DNA of 64,000 nt, taken from contig JAGUCH010000009.1 of NCBI GenBank assembly GCA_019096065.1, forward strand, positions 4,598,001 to 4,662,000. Direction: 5' to 3'. The DNA is from Paracyclopina nana (lineage: Eukaryota; Arthropoda; Copepoda; Cyclopoida; Cyclopettidae). The notes under the pieces are model-generated. The model did no database searches. It had not been told where the DNA came from and saw only the letters and a program-made list of their open reading frames with translations. Shown here piece by piece: positions 1-11,824 of this stretch (its first letter is position 1; the number at the start of each line of letters is the position of its first letter). A program made the translations under genes and the position numbers.

Positions 1-1122
1 ATTCGGTCTTCACGTGAATTATGTTCGATCTTGCCTTGAAAGGAAATGATGTCATATGTCAATGCAAATGTCTTTTTTACAGACAATCAACTGCCGCCTT
101 CATGCTCGTAAGCTGTGCCTAGATGAAGCTGTAATAATGTGAATATTTTTTACTCCTTTTTGTAGGTGTTTGAAGACCTTTAAATTAACAAAAAAATTGG
201 CGCCAAATTGACAGTCACTCCTCCCAAATGAACAAGAGCAGAAAAATGACTGGTTTTTTGGTGCCTACCAAAAAAAGAAAAAAACATCCCTTCATATTCA
301 TGCAGAAAATTTGACAATCTATTTTTATACTAGTTTAAAAAATTGAGCAGTTTGCCTTGTCCCAACGGTGGGGGAAATTGCTCGCCAAAAAAATTTACAA
401 AACTCCCAAAAAACCACCCTAAAAAACCTTAATTTTTGTATATATAAGATGCATTAATGTACCTGTACATAACAAACTCATACACTGCCTCTCTGATCCA
501 TATTAAGTACAAATAGCAAAAAAAACCTACTTGAAGATCAACAAAAGCAACAAAGGGGAACAAAAAGAGCCTTTGAAGATTGGTAGGGAACACTGCTTCT
601 TCTCTGTCTAAAGTGAGTGAAAGCCATACAGCTTTATTATCATCCTTAAAACATTGTGCATTTCACAGAGCTGAAGAAACCTGATCAGTTTCCCCCCAAA
701 AGAGGATAACAATGGAAACTCTGGAAGAATATCAAGTGTGTCCATGTGAGGAGGTCAAATCCCATCTTCTTTTGCTGGCTCACAAATTATCCGGACTCAA
801 AGCTAGTGCCAAGCCCAAAGCATATTCTACTGCTTAGTTTTTTCAGGGACTTGCTCAAAAAGGCAGAAGAATAGCTAAAATCAGCTGCTTTTTTCAGAAA
901 ATTGTGCATTCCTGCAAATCTCTCTCTCTGCTCCGCTATATGCTTATGGAAGACATTATTGTAAAAAGAAGAGAATATGTCAGAAATATCCACATGAATA
1001 AAGCAACTGACTTGGCAAAAAACGAACAACTTAAAATGAAAAAACTTGAAGATCCAAACAGCGAAAAATATTCGCATTCCGGATTTGCAAAAAAAAAATT
1101 AAGCAGGCTTTATTTGGAGTTC
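1..1122. other. flank without recognisable gene
   Basis: AT-rich sequence with many A and T runs. The reading frames here are short and I see no protein-like composition or splice-bounded exon. It includes the 3' flank of the minus-strand receptor gene that ends at 1123. Nothing specific is recognised. Confidence 0.5.
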
Positions 1123-2102
1123 CTAGTTTGTGAATTTCCTTATAGCAAACTTCAAAATGTTCGGGTTGTTCGCAAGAAAAATTACGGGCACGAATATGGA
1201 GACTGTCGACAAACTAATGAAAAACTCCATGAAGAATCGGATGAACAAGTGCATGTCATCAAAGCCTCGGCTCAAATGAATGAATCCAAAAGTGAGTGCA
1301 TAGGCGGCTACCATGACCACAGCTCCAGCTGTCGCGTTGATGGCTTTGTTTTTGGACACATTGTTGAATCCTGGATTTTGCGCCGAAGCCACACCAGAGT
1401 TGAATCGACTTGTCCTCTTGAAAACTTGAATGACGACCTCTGCCGCTATGGCAATGACCGTGGCGATGGGCGCAAAAGTTGCGAAAATCCTTTAAGGTAA
1501 CATATTTAGGTCAAAATGAAATTTTCAATTTTTTTCAGAATTACATATTACCTCAACGAAGGAGATTCCGGATCTTGAGCCTTCACTGGATGAGACAGAA
1601 AGTGGTAGAAAATGTCCTCTTTGATTCTGGAGCTATTCTGAATGGCAGAGAGGAAAAGGCACAGCATCACATTCATTTTGGCCAGGAAGTTTGCAAAGAA
1701 TAATTCGTTAATCGGAGGCGTTTGCCTCCACCAAAAAATGGTGAGCATTTTGAACAGATAAAACTCCAAGATGTGAAAGCCAAAGGATAGCGCAATCGCA
1801 GTTTTGCCAATGTCGAAGAAAATCACTACTACAGTGTGATCCAGATGTTGGCCATAGACAAGTCTCAGCAAAATGGTATTGCCCGGAAAAGCGTTGAATA
1901 GCATGGCTGAGATGCACAACATGGCGGCGATTTTGTTCAAAATGGTTCTCTTTTGTGGATCTTGGCCGTAGCGCTCGTACGCGATGATCAGTGGGTACAG
2001 GGTGTATGCAAAAAGCTGGCAAATCACCAAAATGCCTATCAATGCTAGCTTCAGCCAAGTGCTGGAAAAATCCTCCAATTTGTCCGTTATTGTGCTGTTC
2101 AT
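1123..2102 (-). CDS. seven-transmembrane receptor-like protein, two exons
   Basis: A complete two-exon gene for about 305 residues. Exon 1 is 2102-1552, from an ATG (MNSTITDKLEDF), and ends in a GT donor in phase 2. Exon 2 is 1489-1123 after a TTAAAG acceptor; 551 + 367 bases is divisible by three. I count seven hydrophobic segments, roughly residues 17-42, 53-75, 88-118, 135-155, 185-210, 231-255 and 270-293. The short N-terminus carries an NST glycosylation site. This is the plan of a small G-protein-coupled receptor, acting at the plasma membrane. I see no DRY or NPxxY motif, so the class cannot be named; an invertebrate chemoreceptor or lineage-specific receptor is possible. The fold is inferred from hydropathy alone. 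A second protein of similar plan lies at 38.1-38.9 kb on the same strand. Confidence 0.7.
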
Positions 2103-3790
2103 TGCGAAGCTAATGCTTGAATGTAGCCTTGTGCAGGCAAATAGAGTGCTCGAAAATATGCCAAATTCTCAATTTGCTCCAATTTGAAGTGGTGGCTACA
2201 AAAAAGTTGCTGGCTAATTATGCTGAAAGCAGTGCAATGAGAAAGGCTTGCGGATGCTGAGATTGGGGCCAAATGCAACTATGTTGCTCGTACTAAATAT
2301 GCCTAACAAAATTTGGATCGTTTCATAAAACTGAATGAATTCAGCTTTCTCTTTGGTCATTGCAAAATGTAATTATAAGTCCTCATTATTGAGACCGAAA
2401 ATAGGTTTACTCAGTATCTGCGTTACTTGCTTTACGCTTTAGCTTTTGAGATGTTTTTTTTTGCAAAAAAGAAACTGCTGCAACGCACGAGCTTTTCTGA
2501 GATGTTATTGCAAAAAAACTACAAAACGTACAATGAGCAGAAAAGCAGAAGTATTATAACTGCCAAGACTGCGATAAAATTGCAAAATATCCTAGTAAAA
2601 CTTATATGATTTGCAGAGTTGGTAAGATTAATATAAGGAGCACACGAGTTTTTGCTCTGTATAGTAAGGTGTAAATCAAGATGATCAAGTTTCCTTTTTT
2701 TGACAGAGACAAGTGTGTGGACAGAAACCGCAAAGAAGTGACACAATGCTAGCGTAAAATATTTGCGTCAGCAACAAATGTACCTTTTTCGTACCAACTA
2801 CTTGTATTAGGTTGTGGTGCATCTGGCGAATCTAACCGTTAAAAGATCGAAACATTTTCCTTTTTTCAAGCAACGATTTTTAATGGATCGCCATCATATT
2901 GCTAGCAAGCAGAACTTTCCCAAAATGATAATGCAAAATCTGTTCACTTGCACTGTGAGGAACGGAGTCGGAAAAAGCCCACATAATAAAAAAGTAGAGA
3001 ATAGTTGAGATTTCGAAAGCAAAGTAAAATTTCCCCGCAATTTTTCATAAAGAGTAGTGAAAGTGGAATAACGGAGGTTTTTTGAGCAGTTTACCTCACC
3101 GTGCAGAAAGGTTCCCTACATAAGCATATGTTAAAGCCATTAGACAACAAGACACCATAATGGTGACATATGCACAAAAGAAAAGTGAAAACGTGTTGCT
3201 ATTTCTAATTGAAGCTTTGTTCCTTTTATCCTGTTTCTTTCCCATAATTTCTCAAAAAACGTTTTATCAAGCCATTATTAGCATCCATCAGCAATGCACA
3301 TTTTCTCACGTATGAGGGTGGAAAAAGGCAATAATGGCGTTCATTAGGAAACATTTTGCGGAATTGCCACCATATCATGAGAGATTCGTGATAGCGATGT
3401 GCTGACGTCACTAAACCAGTTAACCGCAGCTTCATTTGTCTGAAACTGAAAGTTGAATGCGCAGATGGACAAAAATGGCGCAACTTATGAGGGAAAAAAG
3501 TCTTATTAATTTTCAATTTTCATACAGCCAATAATGCAAAAGTCTATCAATTATACCTGTAGCTGTTTGCAAAGCCAGTCAGTCCTTGCTACAAAGCTGG
3601 TAAGCATTGCATATGATGCTGCTACGAAGAAAAGTCCGCCATTTTTGGCCTCAAATGAGGGCAATTGGCACCAAGACACTTCAAGATGTGCCCTCTCCAC
3701 CTGGATTGCCATTGCTTGGCCACGCCCTCAAATTCATTGGTAAAGTGACTTGCTCATTTTCTTATTCATTTTAACATTTATGAGCTTTTA
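2103..3790. other. intergenic, no gene seen
   Basis: The region upstream of the minus-strand receptor. No exon-like reading frame, RNA gene or clear repeat was recognised, and the short frames present have no protein-like composition. The receptor promoter should lie just above 2102, but I see no convincing TATA box. Confidence 0.45.
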
Positions 3791-5010
3791 TGCTGTGTTC
3801 ACCTACTAAGGAAATTTTTTCCTTCCGTTAAACTGCGTTTTACTTAAGCCTCCTAGTTCAGAACTGATCATTTTTACTCACGTTTCATAGCTTCAATTAG
3901 ACCACTTTTCCGACCTCTTTTAGGTCATATGAGCTAGAAGTGTTTTGATTAATCAGAAGTACGAAAACGTAAGCATTTCGTTTAAGGCTGTCGTAAGATT
4001 TTAAGGAAACGAGGCATAGATGAACACCCTATTAGATGACAAATTCTGAGGATGTGCTGACTGTGTACAAAAGTGATGGAAAGCAGCATTTCTTAATGCA
4101 TGGCAGAGAAACAAGCGGCAAAAGCATCGGTCTCGCAATGGTGATCTCACCACAGCCAAAGCTCAAGACGGCCTTTTAGGAGTCCTACATTCTGATCCCA
4201 TTTATAGCATTTCAAGGATCCTTTGAAATTTAAGCTTCTAGCTTCTAGCTCACATGACCAAAAGAGGTCGGAAAAGTGGTCTAATTGAAGCTATGAAAAG
4301 GGGAAACCGTACTTTGATCTACGTTTTAAGGTCTACTGGGTGTTTATGTTTTACGATCTACAATCATATTTTCAAGATCTAAGGCTGAGTAGCTGGAGAC
4401 AATTTTGTACCTGTGTGTTTTAAAGTCTATTGGCGTCTGTTTTAAGATCTACTATGATATGTTTTAATGCCCTGTTTCTCTACTAGACTATTTCAGTCAT
4501 AACTTTTAAAAGTAGACCTACATAAAAGGGCTAACCTTCAACCCTTACTTTGGCTTAGTCTGTCCTTACAGATTACTGAATTGGGTCTCAGCAACCATAA
4601 CCCAATTTTCTCACATTTTGTTTGTAAGACACTCTATTAGCAAAAGTTATTATTGAAAAAAAAATTAATGTTAAGAAATATCTGAAACTTTGCCAAGAGG
4701 CCTTTTTAATGCATATTTTCTTGCTTGCTCATAATCAGCTGAAACTAGATTAAAACCAAGCTATAAAAAGTAATACACTGGTATGTAGATCAAAGTACTC
4801 AGCAAAATATGTTACCAAAAAATCCAACATAGACCTTAAAACGACGCCAGTAGATCATAAAACAGATGCCAGTAGACCAAAACATGTAGATTTTAAAACG
4901 GACCCCTTTTTAGATCAAAGTACTGGTACCCATGAAAAGTCAGTAAAAATGGTCAGTTCTGAAATAGGAGGCTTAAGTAAAACGCAATTTAATTGAAGGT
5001 GAACACAGCA
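3791..5010. mobile_element. 1.2-kb composite inverted-repeat element
   Basis: The two ends are imperfect inverted repeats of about 80 bases. The left begins TGCTGTGTTCACCT and runs to about 3878; the right ends AGGTGAACACAGCA at 5010. The flanks read TTTA and TAAA. A second inverted pair is nested inside, with arms 3884-3940 and 4242-4300 that match almost base for base. The part from 4300 to 4960 holds degenerate repeats of a GATCTACGTTTTAAG type. No transposase frame is present, so this looks like a non-autonomous element, perhaps one MITE inserted into another. Confidence 0.75.
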
Positions 5011-6096
5011 TAAATGTGAAAGTGGGCTTTGTCAATCGACCAGACAAAAAGATATGAGGCTCACAGAAAATGAGCATTTTTTAGCAGAATTAAGTTTATA
5101 AATGAATTTGTACAATTGAAAGAACTAGGTGTATATCATACGTAGTATATGAGTGAAAAAGTACTTTTTATATCTTTTGAATAATAAGGAAGCGCCATTT
5201 CTGTATGCGTGCGTAGAGATCGCAGCGCGCGGATGTCCATGCTCGAATTTTGGCATGAAACGTTCCAAGACTTTCTTCACTTCAGTCCTCACTTGATAGT
5301 GAACCAATGAACGAGCATTGATCAATGAAGGTAAGAAAAAAACGTACTTTGTCCCACACTCCACCAACCAAATTGCTCTGGTTCATATCCATTTCCCCAT
5401 TCTCATCACCTTGACTTTTTGAGGCAACAAGCAAAAAAAGGGAATCAGTACAGGAAATATTCAATCAAGTGTGAGCAATTGAACCCTGGGTTATTTCCCG
5501 ATGAAGATAGTAATTGCAAGAGATAAATTGTGGCAATCAGTTTAATTGCACCACACTTTTACACTCTGTGGAGAAAGTAGCAAAATCTTGACAGTTCTCC
5601 TTCGGTGAGCGTAATTGTGGAAATTATTTTGACCTGCTACATGCTAAATAATTTTATGCTACGTTTCAGTCACGTGATTTGCTAAGAGGCCATGCAGTTA
5701 TAGCCTATTTCATTTATGGTGACTAAAACTGTCCAATTTCACTCTTTAAGAGCCCCATAAAAGCCTATTTCACAACTGAAAAAAAAGAATTATGACACGC
5801 AAAGCCGATTTTGGTTGAACACAATAATAATTTCTTATTTAGCTTTACAAAAAACAAAAAGTGGCCCATTTTAACTGCCAACACAAATCCATAAGCAATA
5901 TTTTCGTTTGCAAGCATTTGCTTACGGCAAAATTGCAGTAATGCCCTGTTCATCTACCGCAACAAAATATGTCGTAACTTCAGCATTGTTAAGAAAAATT
6001 GTCGTTATTCTAGGGCGATCTCATGTCGCATTTTAGTTTAACCCAAACTGATGCTGATTAGACCAAACTGACTTTGGTCCGGTCTTGTAGCTTTTA
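5011..6096. other. intergenic, remnant MITE end
   Basis: No gene recognised. Near 5942-5960 there is a sequence reading ATGCCCTGTTCATCTACC, matching the ends of the MITEs found nearby, so at least one degraded copy is probably present. Confidence 0.4.
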
Positions 6097-6315
6097 GGCC
6101 CTGTTCACCTGCATCATTATCAACAAAATAACGCGCGTCATTATGATGATTGCAAATATCTCGTATTTGTAAAATCATTTTTCAGATTTTGACTTCTGAA
6201 TCGGTCTATTGGTACCAAAAGCCATCCTACACCACAAATAAAATTCTCAGTTTCTCAGTACTTTTCTCCAATATTTTGCCAAAATAACGGCCATAATAAG
6301 CAGGTGAACAGGCCC
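6097..6315. mobile_element. MITE, GGCCCTGTTCACCTGC ends, copy 1
   Basis: A 219-bp element whose left end GGCCCTGTTCACCTGC is the inverse of its right end GCAGGTGAACAGGCCC. It is flanked by TTA-like trinucleotides (TTTAGGCC on the left, CCCTTAG on the right), the kind of target duplication made by PIF/Harbinger transposons. The interior matches the element at 7231-7452 in the opposite orientation (GCCATCCTAC, GGTACCA and TTCTCAGT segments). It is non-autonomous, with no coding capacity. Confidence 0.85.
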
Positions 6316-6411
6316 TTAGTTTAACCAAAACCAGCTTGGTTTAACTAAAATCAGTTTAGGTTAGATCATCAGTTGAGAGTTTTAAAAACTACCAGAATTA
6401 CAATGGTTTTA

Positions 6412-6618
6412 GACTCGGTTCACCTACAAAATAATCGCGTAATTTTGAGCAAAATTACGCTGATATTTGGCAATTTTAGAGGGGACGATTCACTTTTTTT
6501 ACATTGTGCCATCTAATTAAGGCTAATTAAAAATATTCTGCCCAAAACCCTGAACTTATCTCTGTTGAGTAATAAATTATGACATAATTTCGGCCGTAAT
6601 TTGTAGGTGAACCGGGCC
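6412..6618. mobile_element. MITE, related GGTTCACCTAC ends
   Basis: About 207 bp bounded by ACTCGGTTCACCTAC and its inverse GTAGGTGAACCGGGCC. It shares the GTTCACCT core with the two neighbouring elements, as well as the ATTTTGAGCAAAATTACGC style of interior, but has diverged. It is probably a sister subfamily. Confidence 0.75.
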
Positions 6619-6779
6619 TTAGTTTATCCTAATGCAAGTCGACCTTTAATTGGCTTAATCAATCCTAAAAGCAGATAGTGTAATATGCTTTTCATGAACC
6701 GTTCCAACTCTACTCAGCTATTTTATGTACGGAATTTCGCGATCCTTTACGGAGTTTGTAAATGAATATAGAGCACAAT

Positions 6780-7190
6780 GTCCAGTTCATGTACTCTCAA
6801 AACTTCCATTGAAAATGCACGAAGGAAAGCAGAAAAATGACTTTATGACAAGCGTGAACTGAAACCAAAAAAATAATCAGTTTATAAATAATCAAGTTTA
6901 ACTTTTACAATATATGTGGCTCATTTTAGACATTTGCAGAAAAATCAATGGTTAGATTTCATCTTTAACCAAAGAAACGTGAAGAAAGCTAGTTTTTCAT
7001 CAAAAAATGTAGAAAAGCCTGAACAAAATAGAGAAAATTGCCCTAGAAAACGGTGCTCGGTCCCAATCTGAACTGGTAGAGGGGCAGATTCACTTTTCGT
7101 TAAGACAATTTTTTCCATACTTTTATTAACCTTTTCGTAAAGCAAAGAGAGAAAGAGGCCATGATAAAAAAGCGTAGATGAACAGGGCAT
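6780..7190. mobile_element. MITE, CCTGTTCATGTA family, copy 1
   Basis: About 410 bp. The left end reads GTCCAGTTCATGTAC and the right end GTAGATGAACAGGGCAT, an imperfect inverted repeat. The interior carries a segment near GCTCGGTCCCAATCTGAAC that recurs at 25.4-25.9, 34.6-34.9 and 40.1-40.5 kb. No coding potential. It abuts the next MITE at 7231. Confidence 0.75.
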
Positions 7191-7230
7191 AAAATAGGTC
7201 CTAGCCGGCAAATTGAAAGCACTAATTTAA

Positions 7231-7452
7231 GGGCCTGTTCACCTGCTTATTATAGCCGTTATTTTGGCAAAATATTGAAGAGAAATACTGAGAAACTGAG
7301 AATTTTATTATTGCTGTAGGATGGCTTTTGGTACCAGTATTTCGATTCCGAAGTCAAAATCTGAAAAAGGATTTTACAAATGCCGAATATTTGCAAATAT
7401 CAGCATAATATCGCGCGTTATTTTGCTGATAATATTGCAGGTGAACAGGGCC
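7231..7452. mobile_element. MITE, GGGCCTGTTCACCTGC ends, copy 2
   Basis: A 222-bp element with 16-bp terminal inverted repeats GGGCCTGTTCACCTGC and GCAGGTGAACAGGGCC, flanked by TTAA and TAAA. It is homologous in inverse orientation to 6097-6315. It lies about 100 bases upstream of the first candidate otopetrin start exon, so it may sit in that promoter. Confidence 0.85.
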
Positions 7453-7554
7453 TAAATCAATTTACCTTTTTCTAGGTATTCTATGTATGCACCAAAATAA
7501 TGTAGTTAACATGTGAGAAAAGTTTTTTCATGCTTTTGTATGATTTCAGAAATC

Positions 7555-7636
7555 ATGATGAGCATTGAGCATCATCATCACAGTCATCACAGACGCCATC
7601 GGCATCGTCATCATCGCCAACAATCATCTGGAGAAA
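7555..7636 (+). CDS. otopetrin alternative first exon A, histidine-rich
   Basis: The frame opens ATGATGAGC and codes for MMSIEHHHHSHHRRHRHRHH followed by RQQSSGE, ending GAA A before a GTAAGA donor in phase 1. That phase joins in frame to the otopetrin common exon at 11825. About half of its residues are His or Arg. A TTTCAG precedes the ATG, so it could also be an internal exon with an upstream untranslated leader. It is inferred to be an alternative N-terminus for the channel (778 residues in that form). Confidence 0.5.
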
Positions 7637-8430
7637 GTAAGAACTTCTTGATCTACTTTTCTTAAAAAGCGCGCGCATAATAATTCAAGCCGGTGCTAAC
7701 TTGTATGAAAGGACAACTACTATATAGCTGCTTGTGAAAATCCTCCTCTGTGCATTACAATTTGGTGGTCAGTATGCCACAAGCACATGTTGTACTATAA
7801 CAGCCCCACCGGAAAATCCACTATTACGCAGCATTGATTGCATACTACTTTTTTGGGGCGAGATATTCACTCAGCTTTTAATTAGAGCAATATAAAGGCA
7901 AACAAAAAGACTATTTAAAATTTCTGGTCGGGATTTTAGTAGATTTGGACAATATGCGCAAATCCCAAGAAAGTTAAGCATGTATACACAATTTTTGCCA
8001 TATGTCGAAGTGCCATAAAGCAACTTTCGCTCTCGTCGTCGAATCTGTTGTTTGACATCCAATTATGGTGATTTTGCGTCAAAATCGAGCACTATAATTA
8101 ACTTTGAAGCCTCATGCATGTCTCAAATTATTCTTACACGTTCGCACATATGAATGGAAAAATTGCAGCTTCAATAAGTTATCTGATGAAGCTTGAGGGC
8201 ATAATTTAAAAATCCATATTATCATAGGCTGAAATGTGAGATTTTTTTTAAAGTGCCAACAGCCCTCTTTTAACTTGATAATTGGACGCCGGGTTAGAAA
8301 ATGAATCCTAAACATATGGTTAAGGTAAAGCTCACTTACCTCAGGTTGCTTAGCTTGATGCGGGCGCGCGTGTTGTTGTTGTGCTGACGCTCGAAACCGA
8401 GCTAGGAAAATCAGTCCAAGGTGCGCAAGG
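7637..8430. other. intron or promoter of otopetrin first exons
   Basis: Sequence between alternative first exons A and B. It contains the donor of exon A. No repeat or other coding exon was recognised, though the interval is AT-rich up to about 8340 and then becomes GC-richer (GCGGGCGCGCG) just before exon B, in keeping with a start region. Confidence 0.4.
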
Positions 8431-8674
8431 ATGCAATCAGGATCGAAAAACGGTGAAACTTCGAATCAGAAGCTCGTTTTGCACATGTGGGAAGATAACC
8501 AAGAGACGCATTATGAGCATCGGAAAAGGCATCGGCACAAAAAGCACAGCCATCATAACAATCCGGAATCGGATCGGATTGAGGTCTACTCCAAAAAGAG
8601 GGCGGGCCCGCCCACCAAACCGAAGCCAGATAATTTAGGCGCTCGGCCGAAAATTCGCAGAGACTCGACTCAAA
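8431..8674 (+). CDS. otopetrin alternative first exon B
   Basis: Codes for about 81 residues starting MQSGSKNGETSNQK, with a His/Lys/Arg cluster (HRKRHRHKKHSHH) and a basic, proline-bearing end (KPKPDN, RPKIRRDSTQ). It ends ACT CAA A before GTAAG, phase 1, which joins in frame to the common exon at 11825 and gives an 832-residue protein. AG acceptors upstream do not match the phase of exon A, which supports reading it as a first exon rather than exon 2. It would lie in the cytoplasm in the known otopetrin topology. Confidence 0.6.
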
Positions 8675-11513
8675 GTAAGAAAAATTTCCAGTTTTTCCGT
8701 GGAGAAAATTAAAGCTTACATTCCCACGAACCATCATTAGTTTGAAAACTCATTAAAACGCTCAAAAAAGAAGCAGGAAATGTTAGATTGAAAGTGAAAA
8801 CACGTCGACTCGGCCGGCGTCATCTGCCGAAATCGGCTGTCAATTTGACAAGAGAGCCTTTTGTCGAGATGTGAAATTATCTGGAACGCGGATATGTTGC
8901 CTGTTACACACTCTGCGCCATTCACACTTTAAGTCCTGAAAATGACCATGGTGGAACGAGCGTAGGCCTCATCAATAGCTCGTACCGAATTTGCAGCTTG
9001 AGCGCGCCGCCATATGGCCTTAATTAAACGGAGCTTGCTACTTTAATTAAAAACTGCCTTTTAATAACTAAATTGGGCATAAATCTAAAGTTGCATTTAC
9101 TCTTCACGATTTTCTATTCGTGGTTCATTTTAACTTCTGGCCCCAAAATAATAACGTAGCTAAAGGGCAAATTTTGTCTGCGGTTTTCAAAACAAGAAAT
9201 CACGGTGGGCGGACATCACTCAAATCGGTCAATTTCCTGGTAGCAGGCCAGTGTGCAGCTGGAGAAAATATTGAAATGAAGTTACTACTGCATCAATCTT
9301 CGAAAAGGGAAACTTAGCCACTGCAACAACAGAGAAAACGATTAGCATAAAAATCGTGCTAATTTGCTATTCCGCACCGTAGCTACTGACCATTAAAAAC
9401 ACTGGTTCACACTGTGGAAAGCAGCCATAAAAAAACTCACTATATGATAAAAAAATTGAATTTTGTCTTCATAGTGGACCTACCTTGTTCCCAGTGGCTC
9501 TAGCTTCTTTAGAACTCTGTAATTTTCACGTTTTTGATTTACGACTGAGCTTTTTTGGTGAGGTTAGAAAATTAACATTTTAGCTACTTGGCATAGTAAA
9601 ACTAATTTAGAATTACACGAATAGTTAAGATATTAACTTGATTTTCAATTTTTAGAAAAAAAATACCAAGCACAAATTAATTGAACTGTTGCTATTTTTT
9701 CCTTTATCAGTTAATGAATTGTGATTTCATGAAAAATACTTGCTTTAATTGAAATTGGAGAGGCTTGATTTTAGGGTCTATTAAAGATGATGAATTAAGA
9801 TAATGTGTTTCTGGGCAGAGAAAGTTTGACCATTTGAAATTTGACAAGCATTCTTTGCCCGTTTGATTTATGAACAATTCATTCCTGTTGAGTTCATACG
9901 GAAAACCTCCCACTGAGCTCAGAAAGTAAATCGACATTATAATAGCATCCAAAAGGTACTTTTGCTTTAACTATCATACTTAAATTCTAAAACTCTGCTG
10001 CCATCGATTATTTTCTTTGGCTTAAAATAGAGCATGATTCAGGAAAGCTCTACTTCGTACTTTTGCTCTAAGAGCTATGTTATAAGTTATTAAAATGATT
10101 TTTGCAGTTTGCTCTTTATGGTTTAGACAAAAATACTATTATTGATTTTGTAAACGTATTAAGAATAGGTTGAGTGAAAGTATCTTATATTGTTCCGGAA
10201 CGGGAATTGCGCGAAAACTTTGGTTTTTCTCGGAACCTTTTGAAATTGAAATCACGCAACCTTGGATTAAATCTGCTTTGTTTGTCAGAAAAATGGCTTT
10301 GGTTTTGGAGGGAAAAGTCGGATGTAGCGTTGAGCTTCTGCCAACAATCAAAGCAATTCCCATGAAAATTGATGAATTGCTTTGTACAACGCAACTAAGT
10401 CTCAATCTCAAGAAATACGTTTTTGCTCTCATTAAAATTTTCTAAAAATGTGCAATTATTCAGCTTTTCTGAATGTAGTTCACAGACATCTAATTTTCCA
10501 ACTATGTGCACAATGGGAAATGGTAATTTGAAAAATTTCCAGAATTTTGAATTTTAATAATCAGTGTCAAAGAGCTACTTTTGAAAATATTTGCCATGAA
10601 AATAATCAGGTCTTTTTAATTTTCATTTGACGCCCCTCAGTTGTAATGTAGGACATGATCTTTGGTAGATTCCTGAACAACGAAAACGGTAGATTTGCCT
10701 CAAGTGATGAAGTTAGATAGTAAAAGTTTCACTCCACAACAGCCTGGACACCTGAAAATGTCCCATCAATGCTGGCCCTGTATGAATAGTCAGCGAAAAG
10801 GGGAAAAGTTTGCAAATTGGATTAATAGGCCCAAATGTGCAAATGGGGAATTTCTGTGGGGCATCTTTCATCCTTTTGAGATGAGGGTCAACATTAATGG
10901 GACTTAACCAGCTGAGATGATCTGGCGCACCAAGTAGCGTTCGCGTTTCCCACTTTTCTTTGATCATCTCATATGTGAAGTGCAACTAATTTCATCAAGT
11001 GTGTATACTAAGGGACCGTGTGCAATTTAAAATGGAGCCAATTTGAACCCACATTATAGCAAAAGTGAATACCCGACCGGAAAAAGTGTCCTTATACGTG
11101 AACCAAAAAGTAATTCGGAGCAGTCTTCCAACTCAGCGCAATTATGGAGAAAATGCCCTATAAATTTACACAGCTAATTGTTTCCTTTTCGAAAATTCCA
11201 TTACCTTTTCAAATTCCATTTTCTCACTTTCCTTGCTAAAAAGGAGATATTTGTAGTTTTTTAAAGTCCATTTAAGAAGCTTTTCAAAATTGATTGAGTA
11301 GCAAGTGTAAACAGCTGTTTATCATAGTTAGTCTCATTCGAGGCATAATTCATGTTAGAAACACAGTTAAATTGACCAAAGTATCCCATGAAATTTATCA
11401 AGCAGAAAATCTTGGCCAAGCCATTTTTCCGGTCGGGTAACTCGGAAATAACTAGTTGAGAACTATAAAAGGAAGACAAGGCTAAAATGGAGCTTAAAAG
11501 GCCTGAAAGTCGC
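8675..11513. other. large otopetrin 5' intron
   Basis: No convincing exon. Around 10170-10440 both strands and several frames stay open, but composition and lack of splice context do not suggest coding. No transposon ends were recognised. A TATA-like box near 11464 marks its right end. Confidence 0.4.
11463..11472 (+). promoter_or_regulatory. TATA box for otopetrin first exon C
   Basis: CTATAAAAGG lies 50 bases before the ATG at 11514. An ATG at 11487 is only about 20 bases downstream of the box, too close for the usual 25-30 base spacing to a start site, so translation from 11514 (MAFGANLVKP) is favoured. Confidence 0.55.
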
Positions 11514-11718
11514 ATGGCTTTTGGGGCTAATTTGGTGAAACCATCCGAGCTGTTTGGCTCAGTCAAAAGAACGATTAAAAGGGGCCAAAATCGGTGCCAG
11601 TGCAAACATCACCAGCAAAAATTGCTGGCCAAACAAGAAGAGCAGCGGAAACAATTACAAGAGCAACTCAGGCTCAGAGGAGATCGAAGAAAAGTCGTAG
11701 AACTTCCTCTGAAAAAAA
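11514..11718 (+). CDS. otopetrin alternative first exon C
   Basis: Codes for about 68 residues beginning MAFGANLVKPSELFGSVKRT, followed by a Gln/Lys/Glu/Arg-rich stretch (KQEEQRKQLQEQ) of coiled-coil type, and ends AAA AAA A before GTAAAC, phase 1. It joins in frame to the common exon only 106 bases downstream. The frame is also open from an ATG at 11487. Together with a TATA box this is a good case for a separate promoter, giving an 819-residue form. Confidence 0.55.
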
Positions 11719-11824
11719 GTAAACAGAAGCTTTGTTTACATTTCTGCACGTGCGAGTTGCGCGCCGTGACCGCCACACACACGCCGGGGAAATCAGCTGA
11801 TTTACATTTTGTTTACATTTTCAG

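Noticed and set aside
904-1500. 198-codon plus-strand frame
   Set aside because: Lies opposite the second exon of the receptor gene; the minus-strand frame has clear transmembrane segments and splice sites.
10170-10445. Overlapping open frames on both strands
   Set aside because: Several frames stay open at once, which points to low stop density rather than coding; the peptides have no recognisable character and the site is inside an otopetrin intron.
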